A DNA stretch of 64,000 nucleotides from Pseudonocardia oceani. GTDB lineage: Bacteria; Actinomycetota; Actinomycetes; Mycobacteriales; Pseudonocardiaceae. The notes beneath the pieces were generated by a model that ran no database searches, was not told where the DNA came from, and worked only from the letters and a program-made list of their open reading frames with translations. This document shows positions 34,659 through 43,554 of the stretch, in pieces. The DNA is taken from the NCBI RefSeq assembly GCF_019263585.2, contig NZ_JADQDF010000001.1, positions 2,480,001-2,544,000 on the forward strand, given 5' to 3'. A program made the position numbers and the translations under genes. Every line of letters begins with the position of its first letter. Position 1 is the stretch's first letter.

Positions 34659-34840
34659 GGCTCTTCCCAGATGACGGTGTAGGTCGGCCGGGCGCGTCGG
34701 TCCGCAGATAGACGTCGAGGTCTCCCGACGATGGAGGTTCCTACGCCATCCATCCGAAAGACCTCGACGTGTCCGACGCTACCCCGCCGGCCGGCTTCGG
34801 CCGCCCTGACCTGACCGCCTTCGCGGCTCATCCCAATCGA
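34659..34840. repeat. Left-end remnant of ISL3 element
   Basis: Bases 34659-34824 repeat 38641-38806 almost exactly (terminal repeat and first codons of the transposase, ATPPAGFGRPDLTAFA), then homology stops. It is followed at 34825 by GGCTCATCCCAATCG, an ISL3 right-end repeat in the opposite orientation. The stretch 34841-35052 holds nothing else I can support. Confidence 0.85.
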
Positions 34841-35052
34841 CCCTGATCGGGTCTGCTGACCCCCTCGACGAGAACGCAGCGACATCACAGCCACCCAACC
34901 CCGACCGTCCGGGAAGCCGGGGCACGTCACATGGCCTGTGCTGCGGGCGTGTCGAGTGGGTCGTCCAGGGGCGACGCAGGAGCGTCGACGCGACGTGCTG
35001 AGAGGTGGTTCCAACCGAGCGCTAGGACACCGGCTACAGGCATGGCGATAGG

Positions 35053-35994
35053 TCAGGAACGGCGTCGCTCCCTGCGCAGGAGGGAGCGCAGAGTCTCGGC
35101 GTTCGCGTAGCCGACCCGTAGCGCGATCTCGGCGGAGGTGAGGTCCGTGGTTGCTGAGAGGTGCCGAGCTCGTTCGATGCGAAGCCGTTGGACGAAGCCG
35201 AGCGGAGTGAGGTTGAGCGCCGCACGGACTCGTCGTTCGAGGGTGCGCCGGCTGGTGCCGAGCGACTGCGCGACGAAGGCGACGTTGAACGGTTCGTCCA
35301 GGCGGGCGCGCACGAAGCGTTCGAACTCGACGACGATCGGGTCCTCGTGCCGGAGATGTTCGTAGGCGACGAAGGCCGCCTGCGACGGACGCTCGTCGAT
35401 GATGAGGAGCTTGGCGACATGTTGGGCCAGGTCGGGGCTGATCGATCGCACGAGTGAGAGCGCGAGGTCGATGTGGGCGAACGCGGCGCCGGCGGTGACG
35501 AGGTTCCCGTCGACCACGACCATGGTGTCGAGATCGAGGGCGACGGTCGGATAGCGCTTCAGGAACTCCGGCCCCAGGAACCAGCTGGTCGTCGCCCGCC
35601 GATGATGCATCCGTCCAGTCTCGGCGACGGCGAACACGCCGGTGCACGCCGCGGCGATCCGGGTGGTCGCGTCGTCGAGGCGCCCGAGTGAGGCGATGAC
35701 CGAACGTGCATCTCGGCTCTGGAGGGCGTCGTTGGTAGCGGCGGCCGTGAGGGTTCCAAGCGCAGGGACGACGACCACGTCGAACTCTCCGGACTCCGAC
35801 AGCGGGTGGTCTACCGACAGGGTCATCGATGCCGTCGTGGTCACTCGCCGTTTCGGTCCGAGGATGGCGAGTTCGATCGGGTCGATCCGCGGGTCGACAT
35901 CGCCGCGGGCTCCGTCGGCCACCCGCACGATGTCGATGACCGACGCGACAGCCGAACCGAAGCAGCCGTCGATCGCGATCAGTCCGATACGCAT
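35053..35994 (-). CDS. GlxA-family AraC-type transcriptional regulator
   Basis: A 313-residue regulator with an N-terminal DJ-1/PfpI-like domain (IGLIAIDGCFGSAVASVID, FDVVVVPALG, RIAAACTGVFAVAETG with the nucleophile-elbow Cys) and a C-terminal AraC helix-turn-helix pair (FNVAFVAQSLGTSRRTLER, LTSAEIALRVGYANAETLRS). ATG at 35994; a longer frame reaches 36036. Transcribed divergently from the monooxygenase gene at 36102 with a 107-bp gap, so likely its regulator. Cargo of the ISL3 composite transposon. Confidence 0.9.
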   Translation of the reverse strand: MRIGLIAIDGCFGSAVASVIDIVRVADGARGDVDPRIDPIELAILGPKRRVTTTASMTLSVDHPLSESGEFDVVVVPALGTLTAAATNDALQSRDARSVIASLGRLDDATTRIAAACTGVFAVAETGRMHHRRATTSWFLGPEFLKRYPTVALDLDTMVVVDGNLVTAGAAFAHIDLALSLVRSISPDLAQHVAKLLIIDERPSQAAFVAYEHLRHEDPIVVEFERFVRARLDEPFNVAFVAQSLGTSRRTLERRVRAALNLTPLGFVQRLRIERARHLSATTDLTSAEIALRVGYANAETLRSLLRRERRRS

Positions 35995-36101
35995 GGCGCG
36001 AACAATAGCAATACTGTCGTATACGCCACTCCCCACCGGCCCTCGCTCGTCATACGCTGAACTCGCCCCACGAAGAACCCCGACTTCAAGGAGAACCCCT
36101 C

Positions 36102-36413
36102 ATGTCCACACCCGCATCACTTCCGTATGCCTTCGTCGCCAAGATCGTCGCGGCCGATGGACAGCACGACGCGCTCGCCGATCTGCTCGCCGGCGCTGTC
36201 GCACTCGCCAACGAAGAAGTAGGAACGATTGTCTGGTTCGCGGCTAGGACCCACGCCGACACCTTCTGGATCTTCGATGCATTCCCCGACGAGGCCGCTC
36301 GCGACGCCCACGCCAACGGCGCCATCGTCGCAGCCCTGATGGCCAACCAGCACCTCCTCGGCGCAGCACCCGAGATCCTGGCGGCCGACGTCCTCGCGTC
36401 CAAGCTCCCGTAG
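36102..36413 (+). CDS. Antibiotic biosynthesis monooxygenase (ABM)-fold protein
   Basis: A 103-residue single-domain protein resembling YgiN-type quinol or antibiotic monooxygenases: AFVAKIVAADGQHDALADLL, NEEVGTIVWFAARTHADTFW, FDAFPDEAARDAHANG and LLGAAPEIL. AGGAG lies 7 nt before the ATG. Small members act without cofactor on quinones or polyketide-like phenols; the substrate is unknown. Divergent partner of the GlxA-type regulator. Confidence 0.85.
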   Translation: MSTPASLPYAFVAKIVAADGQHDALADLLAGAVALANEEVGTIVWFAARTHADTFWIFDAFPDEAARDAHANGAIVAALMANQHLLGAAPEILAADVLASKLP

Positions 36414-36692
36414 TCCGCCAACGCACGAGACGATCGCGCCCCGCCGAGCCGTCGGACCCGACCGCCTCGACACCCGCACCACGTTGACGATCCCCGACGG
36501 GCCGATCACGAGGAGGCCAGGCAACACCAGGCGCAAGCCTGGAGCGGCACTGTTTCACCGGTGGTCATCGAGAGAGCCAGCGCGGTTCCATGGCAGCGCA
36601 ACTGTGTCAACTTGCCCTCCGTCCCGCGAGGCGCCGTGGGCGGGGTCGTGGTTGCGATCTGTCAAGTCCCGGGTTTGATGGAGGCTCGGTTC

Positions 36693-37559
36693 TCACGCTC
36701 CGGCGGGCTGCCGGGCGGTGCTCGTGTCGGCGTGTAGCGCCTCGTGCTCGGCGGGTGGGATCAGGCCGAGCTCGCCGTGGAGACGGCGATGGTTGTACCA
36801 GTCGATGTACTCCGCGACCGCCAGCTCGAGGTCGTCGATCCCGCGCCACGGGCCCCGATTCCGCACGAGCTCGGCCTTGAACAGCGAGTTGAACGCCTCC
36901 GCCATCGCATTATCGTAGGAATCGCCGACCGACCCCACCGATGCCACTGCTTCGACTTCCGCGAGTCGCTCGCCGTAGCGCACGGCGACATATTGCACGC
37001 CACGGTCCGAATGATGTATCAATTCGGAGAGATCTGCACCCGCGCGCTGCCGGGTCCAGATCCCCATGTTCAAGGCGTCCAGGGCGAGTTTGGTGTATAG
37101 ATTGCGCGACAGCTGCCATCCCACGATGCGGCGCGAGAACACGTCCATGACGAAGGCGGCGTATACCCAGCCGGAGAACGTGCGGATGTAGGTGATGTCG
37201 GCGACCCACAGCCGGTTCGGTGCGGGCGCGGTGAAGTCCCGGTCGACCAGGTCCGGCCGCAGGTCCTGTCCCTTGGCTCGCACCGTGGTGCGCGGCACCC
37301 GCAGGCGGGACACCCCGCGCAGGCCGTTGCGGCGCATCAGCCGCTCGACGGTGCAGCGTGCCACTTGGCGACCGTTGACCCCTCCTTGGCGGCGCAGCTG
37401 AGCCCACACCTTCCGGCTGCCGTAGACGCTGAAGTTGTCGCGGTGCACTCGCTCGATCTCGTTCAAATTCTCGGCATCGGTAAGCGAGCGCTCCGACGGC
37501 GGCCGCTTCTTCGACGCATGGAAAGTACTCGGGGCAATCTTCACGCCTGCGTCCTTCAA
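36693..37559 (-). CDS. IS3 transposase OrfB
   Basis: The integrase-like catalytic subunit. DDE residues are visible in WVADITYIRTFSGW (Asp), LIHHSDRGVQYVA (Asp) and SYDNAMAEAFNSLFKAEL (Glu), with the N-terminal HTH_21-like region VHRDNFSVYGSRKVWAQL. The same frame continues upstream as VVLDYIEANKTEFGVEPICAVL to overlap OrfA, so the true product is probably an OrfAB fusion made by programmed -1 frameshift, as in the family. Confidence 0.92.
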   Translation of the reverse strand: MKDAGVKIAPSTFHASKKRPPSERSLTDAENLNEIERVHRDNFSVYGSRKVWAQLRRQGGVNGRQVARCTVERLMRRNGLRGVSRLRVPRTTVRAKGQDLRPDLVDRDFTAPAPNRLWVADITYIRTFSGWVYAAFVMDVFSRRIVGWQLSRNLYTKLALDALNMGIWTRQRAGADLSELIHHSDRGVQYVAVRYGERLAEVEAVASVGSVGDSYDNAMAEAFNSLFKAELVRNRGPWRGIDDLELAVAEYIDWYNHRRLHGELGLIPPAEHEALHADTSTARQPAGA

Positions 37560-37618
37560 TACCGCGCAGATCGGCTCGACCCCGAACTCGGTCTTGTTCG
37601 CCTCGATGTAGTCGAGGA

Positions 37619-37939
37619 CTACCTGTTGGGGCGGTCGAGCTCCGCCGCGAAGAAAGCCGAGGCCGACTTCAGAATGGCGTTCGCCCGCCGCAGCTCCCGA
37701 ACCTCACGTTCCAGCTCCGCCAGCCGCGTCGCGTCGTCGGTGGTCGTGCCCGGCCTGCTGCCGTTGTCGATCTCGACCTGCTTCACCCAGCCGCGCAACG
37801 TCTCCGGGTTAATCCCCAGCTGCTCGCCGATGCGCTTGTAGACGTTCCCGCCGCCGCCGTCCGGGGCGGCCTTCGCGTCGAGCACGAGCCGGATCGCTCG
37901 TTCCCGCAGCTCGTCGGGGTACTTCCTCGGGGCGGCCAT
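37619..37939 (-). CDS. IS3 transposase OrfA
   Basis: A 106-residue helix-turn-helix protein: RKYPDELRERAIRLVLD, GVN-type LGINPETLRGWVKQVEID and a leucine-zipper-like RLAELEREVRELRRANAILK. It binds the element ends and enters the OrfAB fusion. Confidence 0.92.
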   Translation of the reverse strand: MAAPRKYPDELRERAIRLVLDAKAAPDGGGGNVYKRIGEQLGINPETLRGWVKQVEIDNGSRPGTTTDDATRLAELEREVRELRRANAILKSASAFFAAELDRPNR

Positions 37940-38320
37940 CGGTCGATCATCCTCCAGGCTTGATGCTCTCCATCAAACCCGGGACGGGACAATCCGTTGC
38001 CGTGACGGGAGACGCGTTGCGCGTCGCAGCGATGACGGGTCGTTGGCGTTCCGGGGCGTTGCGTTCGTGCGCGCCGCGCGTGCGGCATGGAGCATCTCGC
38101 TGCGCACACAACGATCGCTGCGCCGACGCACCGTTGACACCTCGCACGTCCAGGTCGCGACACAACGCCGCGCTGCGTTGCCGAGCGGAGCGAGGCCTAT
38201 CGGCACACGGACAGGATGCCGGCCGCGAGCGCTCAGCCGGCGAGGGGTCCGTCGCAGAGGAGAGCGACGTCGGTGTCGGGCAGAGCCGTGAGGCCAGCGC
38301 ATCGCGCGACCACCAGAACC

Positions 38321-38362
38321 GAACCGCCCCTGCCCTGCGTTTGCGCAGGTCAGGGGCGGTTC
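38321..38362. terminator. 42-bp perfect-arm palindrome, possible bidirectional terminator
   Basis: GAACCGCCCCTGCCCTGCG pairs with CGCAGGTCAGGGGCGGTTC across a short loop, with one mismatch. No T-tract follows, so it would be an actinomycete-type hairpin terminator at best. CTGACCTGCGCAAACGC recurs at 38452, so it may instead be part of an integration or recombination site next to the tRNA fragment. Confidence 0.5.
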
Positions 38363-38366
38363 GCCG

Positions 38367-38398
38367 GAGCCGCCTGTCGGAATCGAACCGACGACCTA
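38367..38398 (-). other. tRNA-Thr-like 3' end, probable attachment-site fragment
   Basis: The minus strand reads TAGGTCGTCGGTTCG then ATTCCGACAGGCGGCTC: variable loop, a 5-bp T arm and acceptor strand as in actinomycete tRNA-Thr. The upstream sequence does not form the anticodon arm, so it is not a working tRNA. It lies inside the composite transposon between the IS3 element and the right ISL3 copy. The rest of 37992-38640 shows no gene. Confidence 0.6.
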
Positions 38399-38640
38399 AT
38401 CACGTCGGCTCTGCGTCTATCGCTTGATGCGCCCACTGGGTGAACGAGCCGCTGACCTGCGCAAACGCCGAGCGTGGGGGACGCTGCCATCCGGTGGTGA
38501 CCGACGACGACCGACCAGTACCGACCGTTTTACCGGAGTTTCACCGGAGCTCGCGGCGGCGTCGAAGCCGAGCAAGCTCCATTCTTTAGCTCACCGCGCC
38601 TTGCTCCTCGCCGGTCCCGTCGTCGTCGAAGACGTTTCAG

Positions 38641-40079
38641 GGCTCTTCCCAGATGAGGGTGTAGGTCGGCCGGGCGCGTCGGTCCGCAGATAGACGTCGA
38701 GGTCTCCCGACGATGGAGGTTCCTACGCCATCCATCCGAAAGACCTCGACGTGTCCGACGCTACCCCGCCGGCCGGCTTCGGCCGCCCTGACCTGACCGC
38801 CTTCGCTCGACTCGACGGCCTCGGTCTGAGCGTGACCGGGCAACGACTTGAACCGGATCGTGCGGTCCTCGCGTGCCGCGTGGTGGAACCAGATCAGTGG
38901 TGCCGACGGTGCGGCAGCGAAGGCGCTGCTCGTGACACCGTGATCCGGCGGTTGGCCCACGAGCCGCTGGGCTGGCGACCGACCGTGCTGGAAGTTGTAG
39001 TGCGCCGCTACCGCTGTGCCGACTGCGGACACGTGTGGCGCCAAGACACCAGCGCCGCGGCGGAGCCACGCGCGAAGCTCTCGCGCACCGGGTTGCGGTG
39101 GGCGCTGGAAGGGATCGTGGTCGCACACCTCACCGTCGCCCGTGTCGCCGAGGGACTCGGGGTCGCGTGGGACACCGCCAACAACGCGGTCCTGGCCGAA
39201 GGCAATCGGCTGCTGATCAACGACCCCACGCGGTTCGAGGGCGTGAAGGTCATTGGCGTCGATGAGCACGTCTGGCGCCACACCAGGCGTGGCGACAAGT
39301 ACGTCACCGTGATCATCGACCTCACCCCGGTCCGCGATGGCGCCGGCCCAGCAAGGCTGCTGGACATGGTCGAGGGCCGGTCGAAGGCGGCGTTCAAGAC
39401 CTGGCTCGCCGACCGCGACGACGCCTTCCGTGACGCGGTCGAGGTGGTCGCGATGGACGGCTTCACCGGGTTCAAGACCGCCGCTGCAGAGGAGATCCCG
39501 GACGCGGTCACGGTGATGGATCCCTTCCACGTCGTGCGCTTGGCCGGTGACGCCCTCGACAGGTGCCGGCGCCGGGTCCAACTCGCGATCCACGGGCACC
39601 GTGGGTTCAGGGACGACCCGCTCTACAAGTCGCGGCGCACGCTGCACACCGGCGCGGACCTGCTCACCGACAAGCAGAGCGACAGGCTACGCGCGCTGTT
39701 CGTTGATGACGCTCACGTCGAGGTCGAGGCGACCTGGGGTGTCTACCAGCGCATGATCGCCGCCTATCGCCACGAGGACCGGCAACGTGGCCGCGAGCTC
39801 ATGGAGAAGCTGATCACCGACCTCAGCGCCGGCGTCCCCAAGGTGCTCACCGAGCTCACCACCCTGGGCCGGACCCTGAAGAAGCGAGCCGCTGACGTGC
39901 TCGCCTACTTCGAACGACCCGGCACCAGCAACGGGCCGACCGAGGCGCTCAACGGACGGCTCGAACACCTGCGCGGCTCCGCACTCGGGTTCCGCAACCT
40001 GACCAACTACATCGCCCGAAGCCTGCTCGAGACCGGCGGCTTCAGACCCCAACTCCTACACCCCCGATTGGGATGAGCC
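38641..40079 (+). mobile_element. ISL3-family insertion sequence, complete
   Basis: About 1439 bp with terminal repeats GGCTCTTCCCAGATGAGGG and, on the minus strand at the right end, GGCTCATCCCAATCGGGGG, both continuing GTGTAGG. It forms the right arm of the composite transposon. Confidence 0.9.
38751..40076 (+). CDS. ISL3-family transposase
   Basis: A 441-residue DDE transposase. N-terminal zinc fingers: WCRRCGSEG and RRYRCADCGHVW. Catalytic region: VIGVDEHVWRHTRRGDKYVT, VVAMDGFTGFKTAAAEEIPD (Asp), VMDPFHVVRLAGDALDRCRR and the C-terminal GPTEALNGRLEHLRGSALGF with Glu. Length is normal and no frame change is seen, so it is probably active. Confidence 0.94.
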   Translation: MSDATPPAGFGRPDLTAFARLDGLGLSVTGQRLEPDRAVLACRVVEPDQWCRRCGSEGAARDTVIRRLAHEPLGWRPTVLEVVVRRYRCADCGHVWRQDTSAAAEPRAKLSRTGLRWALEGIVVAHLTVARVAEGLGVAWDTANNAVLAEGNRLLINDPTRFEGVKVIGVDEHVWRHTRRGDKYVTVIIDLTPVRDGAGPARLLDMVEGRSKAAFKTWLADRDDAFRDAVEVVAMDGFTGFKTAAAEEIPDAVTVMDPFHVVRLAGDALDRCRRRVQLAIHGHRGFRDDPLYKSRRTLHTGADLLTDKQSDRLRALFVDDAHVEVEATWGVYQRMIAAYRHEDRQRGRELMEKLITDLSAGVPKVLTELTTLGRTLKKRAADVLAYFERPGTSNGPTEALNGRLEHLRGSALGFRNLTNYIARSLLETGGFRPQLLHPRLG

Positions 40080-40087
40080 AGCAAACC

Positions 40088-40531
40088 CATTGACGACCTG
40101 GAGAGATGCCCCAAGCATCGAAGCTGCAGACAGCCGAAGGGGCGCGGTGCAGAAACGGTCCGGACTTTGGTTCGTGCCAGCTTAGGTTGCCGCCGGGGGG
40201 GAGGGCGAGGTCTTCAGAGCCTTCAACATCCGGCTCGATCGCACCCACACACCATCCCGGTCCACGAGTTCGCCGAGATCGACGGCAGGCAAACTCACTG
40301 ATCCACCAGGCAGCTACAGAGCTTCACGCATTGGGCCATCGACGCTGGCGTGGTCACTCGCCGGAAGGGTGCCGAGGTGTTCTCCCGGCTGAAGAGGCAG
40401 CCGTCCCTAACCCCAAACCGGCTAGGACTCGCCAGTTGTGCTATCTCGCCTGGTTCAGGGGTGAACCATCATCACTCAGCTTCCCCCGACATCCTTGCGT
40501 TGAAGGCAAGTACCTCGAACAAGGAGTCGAA
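40088..40531. other. Gene-free stretch upstream of secreted protein
   Basis: Before the composite transposon inserted this directly followed the GT51 gene. No supported gene; a ribosome site AAGGAG at 40521 belongs to the next gene. Confidence 0.45.
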
Positions 40532-41125
40532 GTGAGAGTCAGACTGCTAGGCATCACCCTTGCTGCTTTCATCCTGGTGACATTTGGCAGCGTGGCAATG
40601 CCGACGCCAGCTGGGGCGGCCGAGTCGAACACTCAGACTCGTATGCAGGAATTTTCGGCTGGCGAGATCTGGACGACAAGCGGAACCTGGGGACGGGTCC
40701 GTCACCGGACAGGCTTCGAATGGACGCTCTCCGCGCCTTACCAGGTCCGCGCAGTCGCTCAGTTCCAGGTGGACTGGCCCACAGGCTGCACCGTCGGGAT
40801 CAGTAAGGATGGACCAGCGCTCGATGGTTGCGACCCGAAGCTTGGCACGAAACGGCTACGCCTGGAGTTTCACGAGATTGTAATTCCGCTTCAATGGACC
40901 GGACCGGATGGGTCGGGTTCACTCACCTGCCGTTTCCAAGACACGGGAACTGAGCCGTCTGACTTCTCCGAGACGTGGACGTGCACGGGTGACTGGATCC
41001 GACAGCAGGATGACTTTCAGTACACCGTCTCCACTTCAACGCTGAATGCTGACGTTGACGATGACGGTGAGGGCTTGAAGGACCTGGCGCCAATATCGAG
41101 CACTCTGACCTTCGTACAGCAGTAA
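40532..41125 (+). CDS. Secreted protein of unknown function
   Basis: From GTG at 40532 (AAGGAG 6 nt upstream) 197 residues. The first 30 form a signal peptide: basic RVRLLG, hydrophobic ITLAAFILVTFGSVAM, then PTPAGAAES with an AxA cleavage site. The mature part has two likely disulfide Cys pairs (TGCTVGISKDG, DGCDPKLG; LTCRFQDTG, WTCTGDW) and many Trp/Asp residues, with beta-strand-like spacing. I recognise no family. Before transposon insertion it lay a few hundred bases after the GT51 gene, so it may belong to that cell-envelope locus. Confidence 0.75.
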   Translation: MRVRLLGITLAAFILVTFGSVAMPTPAGAAESNTQTRMQEFSAGEIWTTSGTWGRVRHRTGFEWTLSAPYQVRAVAQFQVDWPTGCTVGISKDGPALDGCDPKLGTKRLRLEFHEIVIPLQWTGPDGSGSLTCRFQDTGTEPSDFSETWTCTGDWIRQQDDFQYTVSTSTLNADVDDDGEGLKDLAPISSTLTFVQQ

Positions 41126-41534
41126 CTTACCACCCCCAGGCGAGGCTCTATTCAAGCAGCCTCCGTCTGCTCGGGATGAACGCCTCGGCGGCGACGCGGC
41201 TCTCAAAGAAGCCCGCGTCGCCGCAGGCAGTTCATCTCACGAATAATTGATCACGGCCTCGTGGCCGCTCGTCGATACCACTAACCTCCGGAGACAAGGC
41301 GGCCCGCCGCTGCGGAAACGTCATCGGGGTGTGACAGGACGCTGCCTTGGCACTGCCAGGTTCTTGTGATCGGAGGCAGTCGCTTAAGAGTCAGACGCGG
41401 TACCCGGCTAAATTCTGGAGTAGACGTCAACATTGCCGCGCAAGGTCCATCCCTCACGCTCGCCTTGGTACATCCTGAGGTGGGCGCCGGGGTCACACTC
41501 GATCGTCACCCGCCCCCTGACGTTGATTGATCCA
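41126..41534. other. Gene-free stretch
   Basis: No coding or RNA signal I can support. Confidence 0.4.
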
Positions 41535-41691
41535 CGCTGGCGCCGAGGACCATCACTACCGCCGGAACCTTCGGGTGCCGGCCCCGGATCGCCGCCCGCG
41601 CCCCTTCGAGCGCGGCCACCGTCGATGCGCTGGTCGGCCCGCCCTGCGTTGCTATATGTGAGTAATGATCGGCCGACGCCTCGACCACCGC
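41535..41691 (-). pseudogene. Fragment of SprT-like metallopeptidase gene
   Basis: AVVEASADHYSHIATQGGP, ALEGARAAIRGRHPKVP and VVMVLGAS match the N-terminal 50 residues of the protein at 27642-28520 ([33 protein letters not shown]). The zinc motif and everything after are missing. A second, partial copy 13 kb away suggests both sides of the FHA/kinase locus derive from related mobile elements. Confidence 0.7.
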
Positions 41692-41775
41692 AGCGCTGTC
41701 CAATCGGCTGTACGGCGCCACCAGGAACTCGTAGTCACGCCGTTAGTCGTCGCGTTCATTGTGCAGCCAAGTGGT

Positions 41776-43554
41776 TCACAGCAATGGGAATCGAAGTAGG
41801 CTGGCGTCGACTAGCTTTTTGGTGCGCTCCTCGATATCCGCCACCGTCCAGGTCTGCCTGTCGACGAGGTCGACGTTCAGTGCTAGCCCGTTGCGATAGC
41901 CGATGTACCTACCGTTGGTATCGGTACGGTCGCGCTTCTCGGGGAACGACTTGTTGCCGAGAGTGCTGTTGTATGCCGTGATCGTCAGGTTGCCGAGCCG
42001 GTGCACATCGGCCTCCTGCGCTGAAGCGGCCGCGGCAGCACCACCCAGCATCTGCTTCCACGCGTCGGGCAGGTTGGCTCCCTGCGGAAGGATATGCTCG
42101 ATTGTCCAAACGAAGTGGCCCTTCTCCTGGCCCCATAGATCCGTCTGGGTCTCCTTCGTCATCGCGTCCTCGGACAGCGTAGTGAGCAGGAAGCGGGCCA
42201 CGTCGGTGTTCTCGTCGTAGATCGGACCCTCCAGACGCCTGCGGAAATCCTCATCGCTGGACGACGCGTCGGTGAGCTCCTTCGCGATGATGTCAACGAC
42301 CCCAACTCCGCTCCGCCCGTCGAGCATGGCGATGATGGTCATGAAGAGCTTCGGTAACGCATAGGTCTGCGGGTAGCCGGTCAGGTTGCGACGGACGAAG
42401 AAGCTTGTCAACCAGCGGGTGACGGAGATGAGTTGATACTCGGTGAGCCCGAGCTTTGCCTGCTTCGCGAGCAGCCACATCACGAGCACGTAGGACGGCG
42501 CACCCTGCGCGCGCATCAAATGGCGGAACGACTCGTCGAGCGCAGTAGGTGCGTCCGTCTCGGCGACGCAGGTGACGCGTCCGTAGATCCGGCTGGCGCC
42601 GACAAGGTCGTCGACACCCGACTTGATGTTCTTGCCCAGTAGCGTCTCGTAGATGCGGATCAGCTTCGTGCGGGTCGCGACGGGCGCATTGGCCACCTCA
42701 GGCAGTTCAGCCTTGAATGCATTGTAGTAGTGCCGAAGAAAACGTTCCTGCGTCGCGTAGTCGTCGCCGAGATTCGTCAGCATCTCGTTCCATAGCTTGA
42801 AGGCCTCGTCGACGTGCATGACGCCATGGCGTTCGGAAACCGCCAGGAGATGGTTCTTGATTAGGTCGACCGGGGTGAGTGGCATCCCTCGGTTGTTCAG
42901 TGACTCGAACAACACGAAAGCGTCGGCGTGATTCGCTACCTCGATCTTGACCAGTATTGCCTTCTGGACTGCTTCGAGCATAATGCGGGCGGCCCTAACC
43001 TCATCAAATCCGTTGGTTTCGGCGAGCCTGGTGATCGAGCCGCGGAAATACTGGTAACACCTAGCGATCCGACGCAGGGGAAAGTACGGCTTCTTCTGTG
43101 CTGGCTCCACAGGCAGGCCGGCCTCGGCCAATACCGCCCGGTAGTCGTCGCGATTGCGCCCTTGTGTCTGCGGGGTAACCCGGAGTTCGCCACCCTTGCC
43201 GACGAGCCGTCGACCCAGGTTGAACAATTCATTGCGCGCCTCGTCGTCAAGATCCTCCCGATGCTCGTTCAGCACCGAGTAAATCGCGGCCAGCAGCAGC
43301 GTCAGAGTCGTCGCCCGTTGCTGACCGTCGATCAGTTCCAGGATGCCGCTCGCGACTGCGTCCGTCGTCTGATTGAGAGTGATGATCGTTCCGAGAAAGT
43401 GCGAATCGTCGGCCTCTACGAGGTCCTGGAAGAGATCTTCCCACTCGGCCTTTTGCCAGGAGTACTCTCGCTGGTACGGCGGGACTCGGTAGGTAAGGTT
43501 GCCTTCGTAGGACAGCAGCGCGTGAACCGGGTACTGATTGGCCGACTTAATCAC
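41776..43554 (-). CDS. DUF262 and DUF1524 protein (GmrSD-like nuclease)
   Basis: A 592-residue protein with an N-terminal DUF262 (ParB/Srx-like, NTP-binding) domain: VPPYQREYSWQKAEWEDLF, FLGTIITL and ELIDGQQRATTLTLLL, and a C-terminal DUF1524 His-Me nuclease: VWTIEHILPQG, HRLGNLTITAYNSTLGNKSF with KR following. The middle contains FESLNNRGMPLTPVDLIKN, also conserved. This is the fused GmrSD layout, a type IV restriction system that cuts modified DNA in the known examples. Intact length and key residues; it stands alone, upstream (in genome order) of BREX. Which modification it recognises is unknown. Confidence 0.9.
   Translation of the reverse strand: MIKSANQYPVHALLSYEGNLTYRVPPYQREYSWQKAEWEDLFQDLVEADDSHFLGTIITLNQTTDAVASGILELIDGQQRATTLTLLLAAIYSVLNEHREDLDDEARNELFNLGRRLVGKGGELRVTPQTQGRNRDDYRAVLAEAGLPVEPAQKKPYFPLRRIARCYQYFRGSITRLAETNGFDEVRAARIMLEAVQKAILVKIEVANHADAFVLFESLNNRGMPLTPVDLIKNHLLAVSERHGVMHVDEAFKLWNEMLTNLGDDYATQERFLRHYYNAFKAELPEVANAPVATRTKLIRIYETLLGKNIKSGVDDLVGASRIYGRVTCVAETDAPTALDESFRHLMRAQGAPSYVLVMWLLAKQAKLGLTEYQLISVTRWLTSFFVRRNLTGYPQTYALPKLFMTIIAMLDGRSGVGVVDIIAKELTDASSSDEDFRRRLEGPIYDENTDVARFLLTTLSEDAMTKETQTDLWGQEKGHFVWTIEHILPQGANLPDAWKQMLGGAAAAASAQEADVHRLGNLTITAYNSTLGNKSFPEKRDRTDTNGRYIGYRNGLALNVDLVDRQTWTVADIEERTKKLVDASLLRFPLL

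Larger units (their letters stand above)
36660..37991 (-). mobile_element. IS3-family insertion sequence, intact
   Basis: A 1332-bp element with terminal repeats TGTCAAGTCCCGGGTTTGATGG (left) and TGTCCCGTCCCGGGTTTGATGG (right, minus strand), two mismatches. It is flanked by the direct repeat ATC (36657-36659 and 37992-37994), the 3-bp duplication typical of IS3. It holds OrfA and OrfB and looks able to move. Confidence 0.9.
34659..40079. mobile_element. Composite ISL3-type transposon with 8-bp target duplication
   Basis: The left terminal inverted repeat at 34659 (GGCTCTTCCCAGATGACGG) is preceded by AGCAAACC (34651-34658). The right terminal repeat, reverse of GGCTCATCCCAATCG, ends at 40079 and is followed by AGCAAACC (40080-40087). 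Eight bp is the expected ISL3 duplication. The single complete IS (38641-40079) has no matching flanks of its own: its left flank is CGTTTCAG. So the whole 5421-bp segment moved as one unit, bounded by a left IS remnant and a complete right IS. It carries a GlxA-type regulator, a small monooxygenase and an IS3 element. Confidence 0.8.

Noticed and set aside
34659..34840. A self-standing MITE of the ISL3 element
   Set aside because: The second repeat at 34825 is in the wrong orientation and only about 16 bp match; the outer duplication pairs with 40080, so this is the left arm of a composite element.
34649..35647. A 332-residue minus-strand frame overlapping the ISL3 remnant
   Set aside because: It overlaps the GlxA-family gene in another frame and its tail is reverse-translated IS sequence.
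38367..38398. A functional tRNA gene
   Set aside because: Only T arm and acceptor strand are present; no anticodon arm can be folded.
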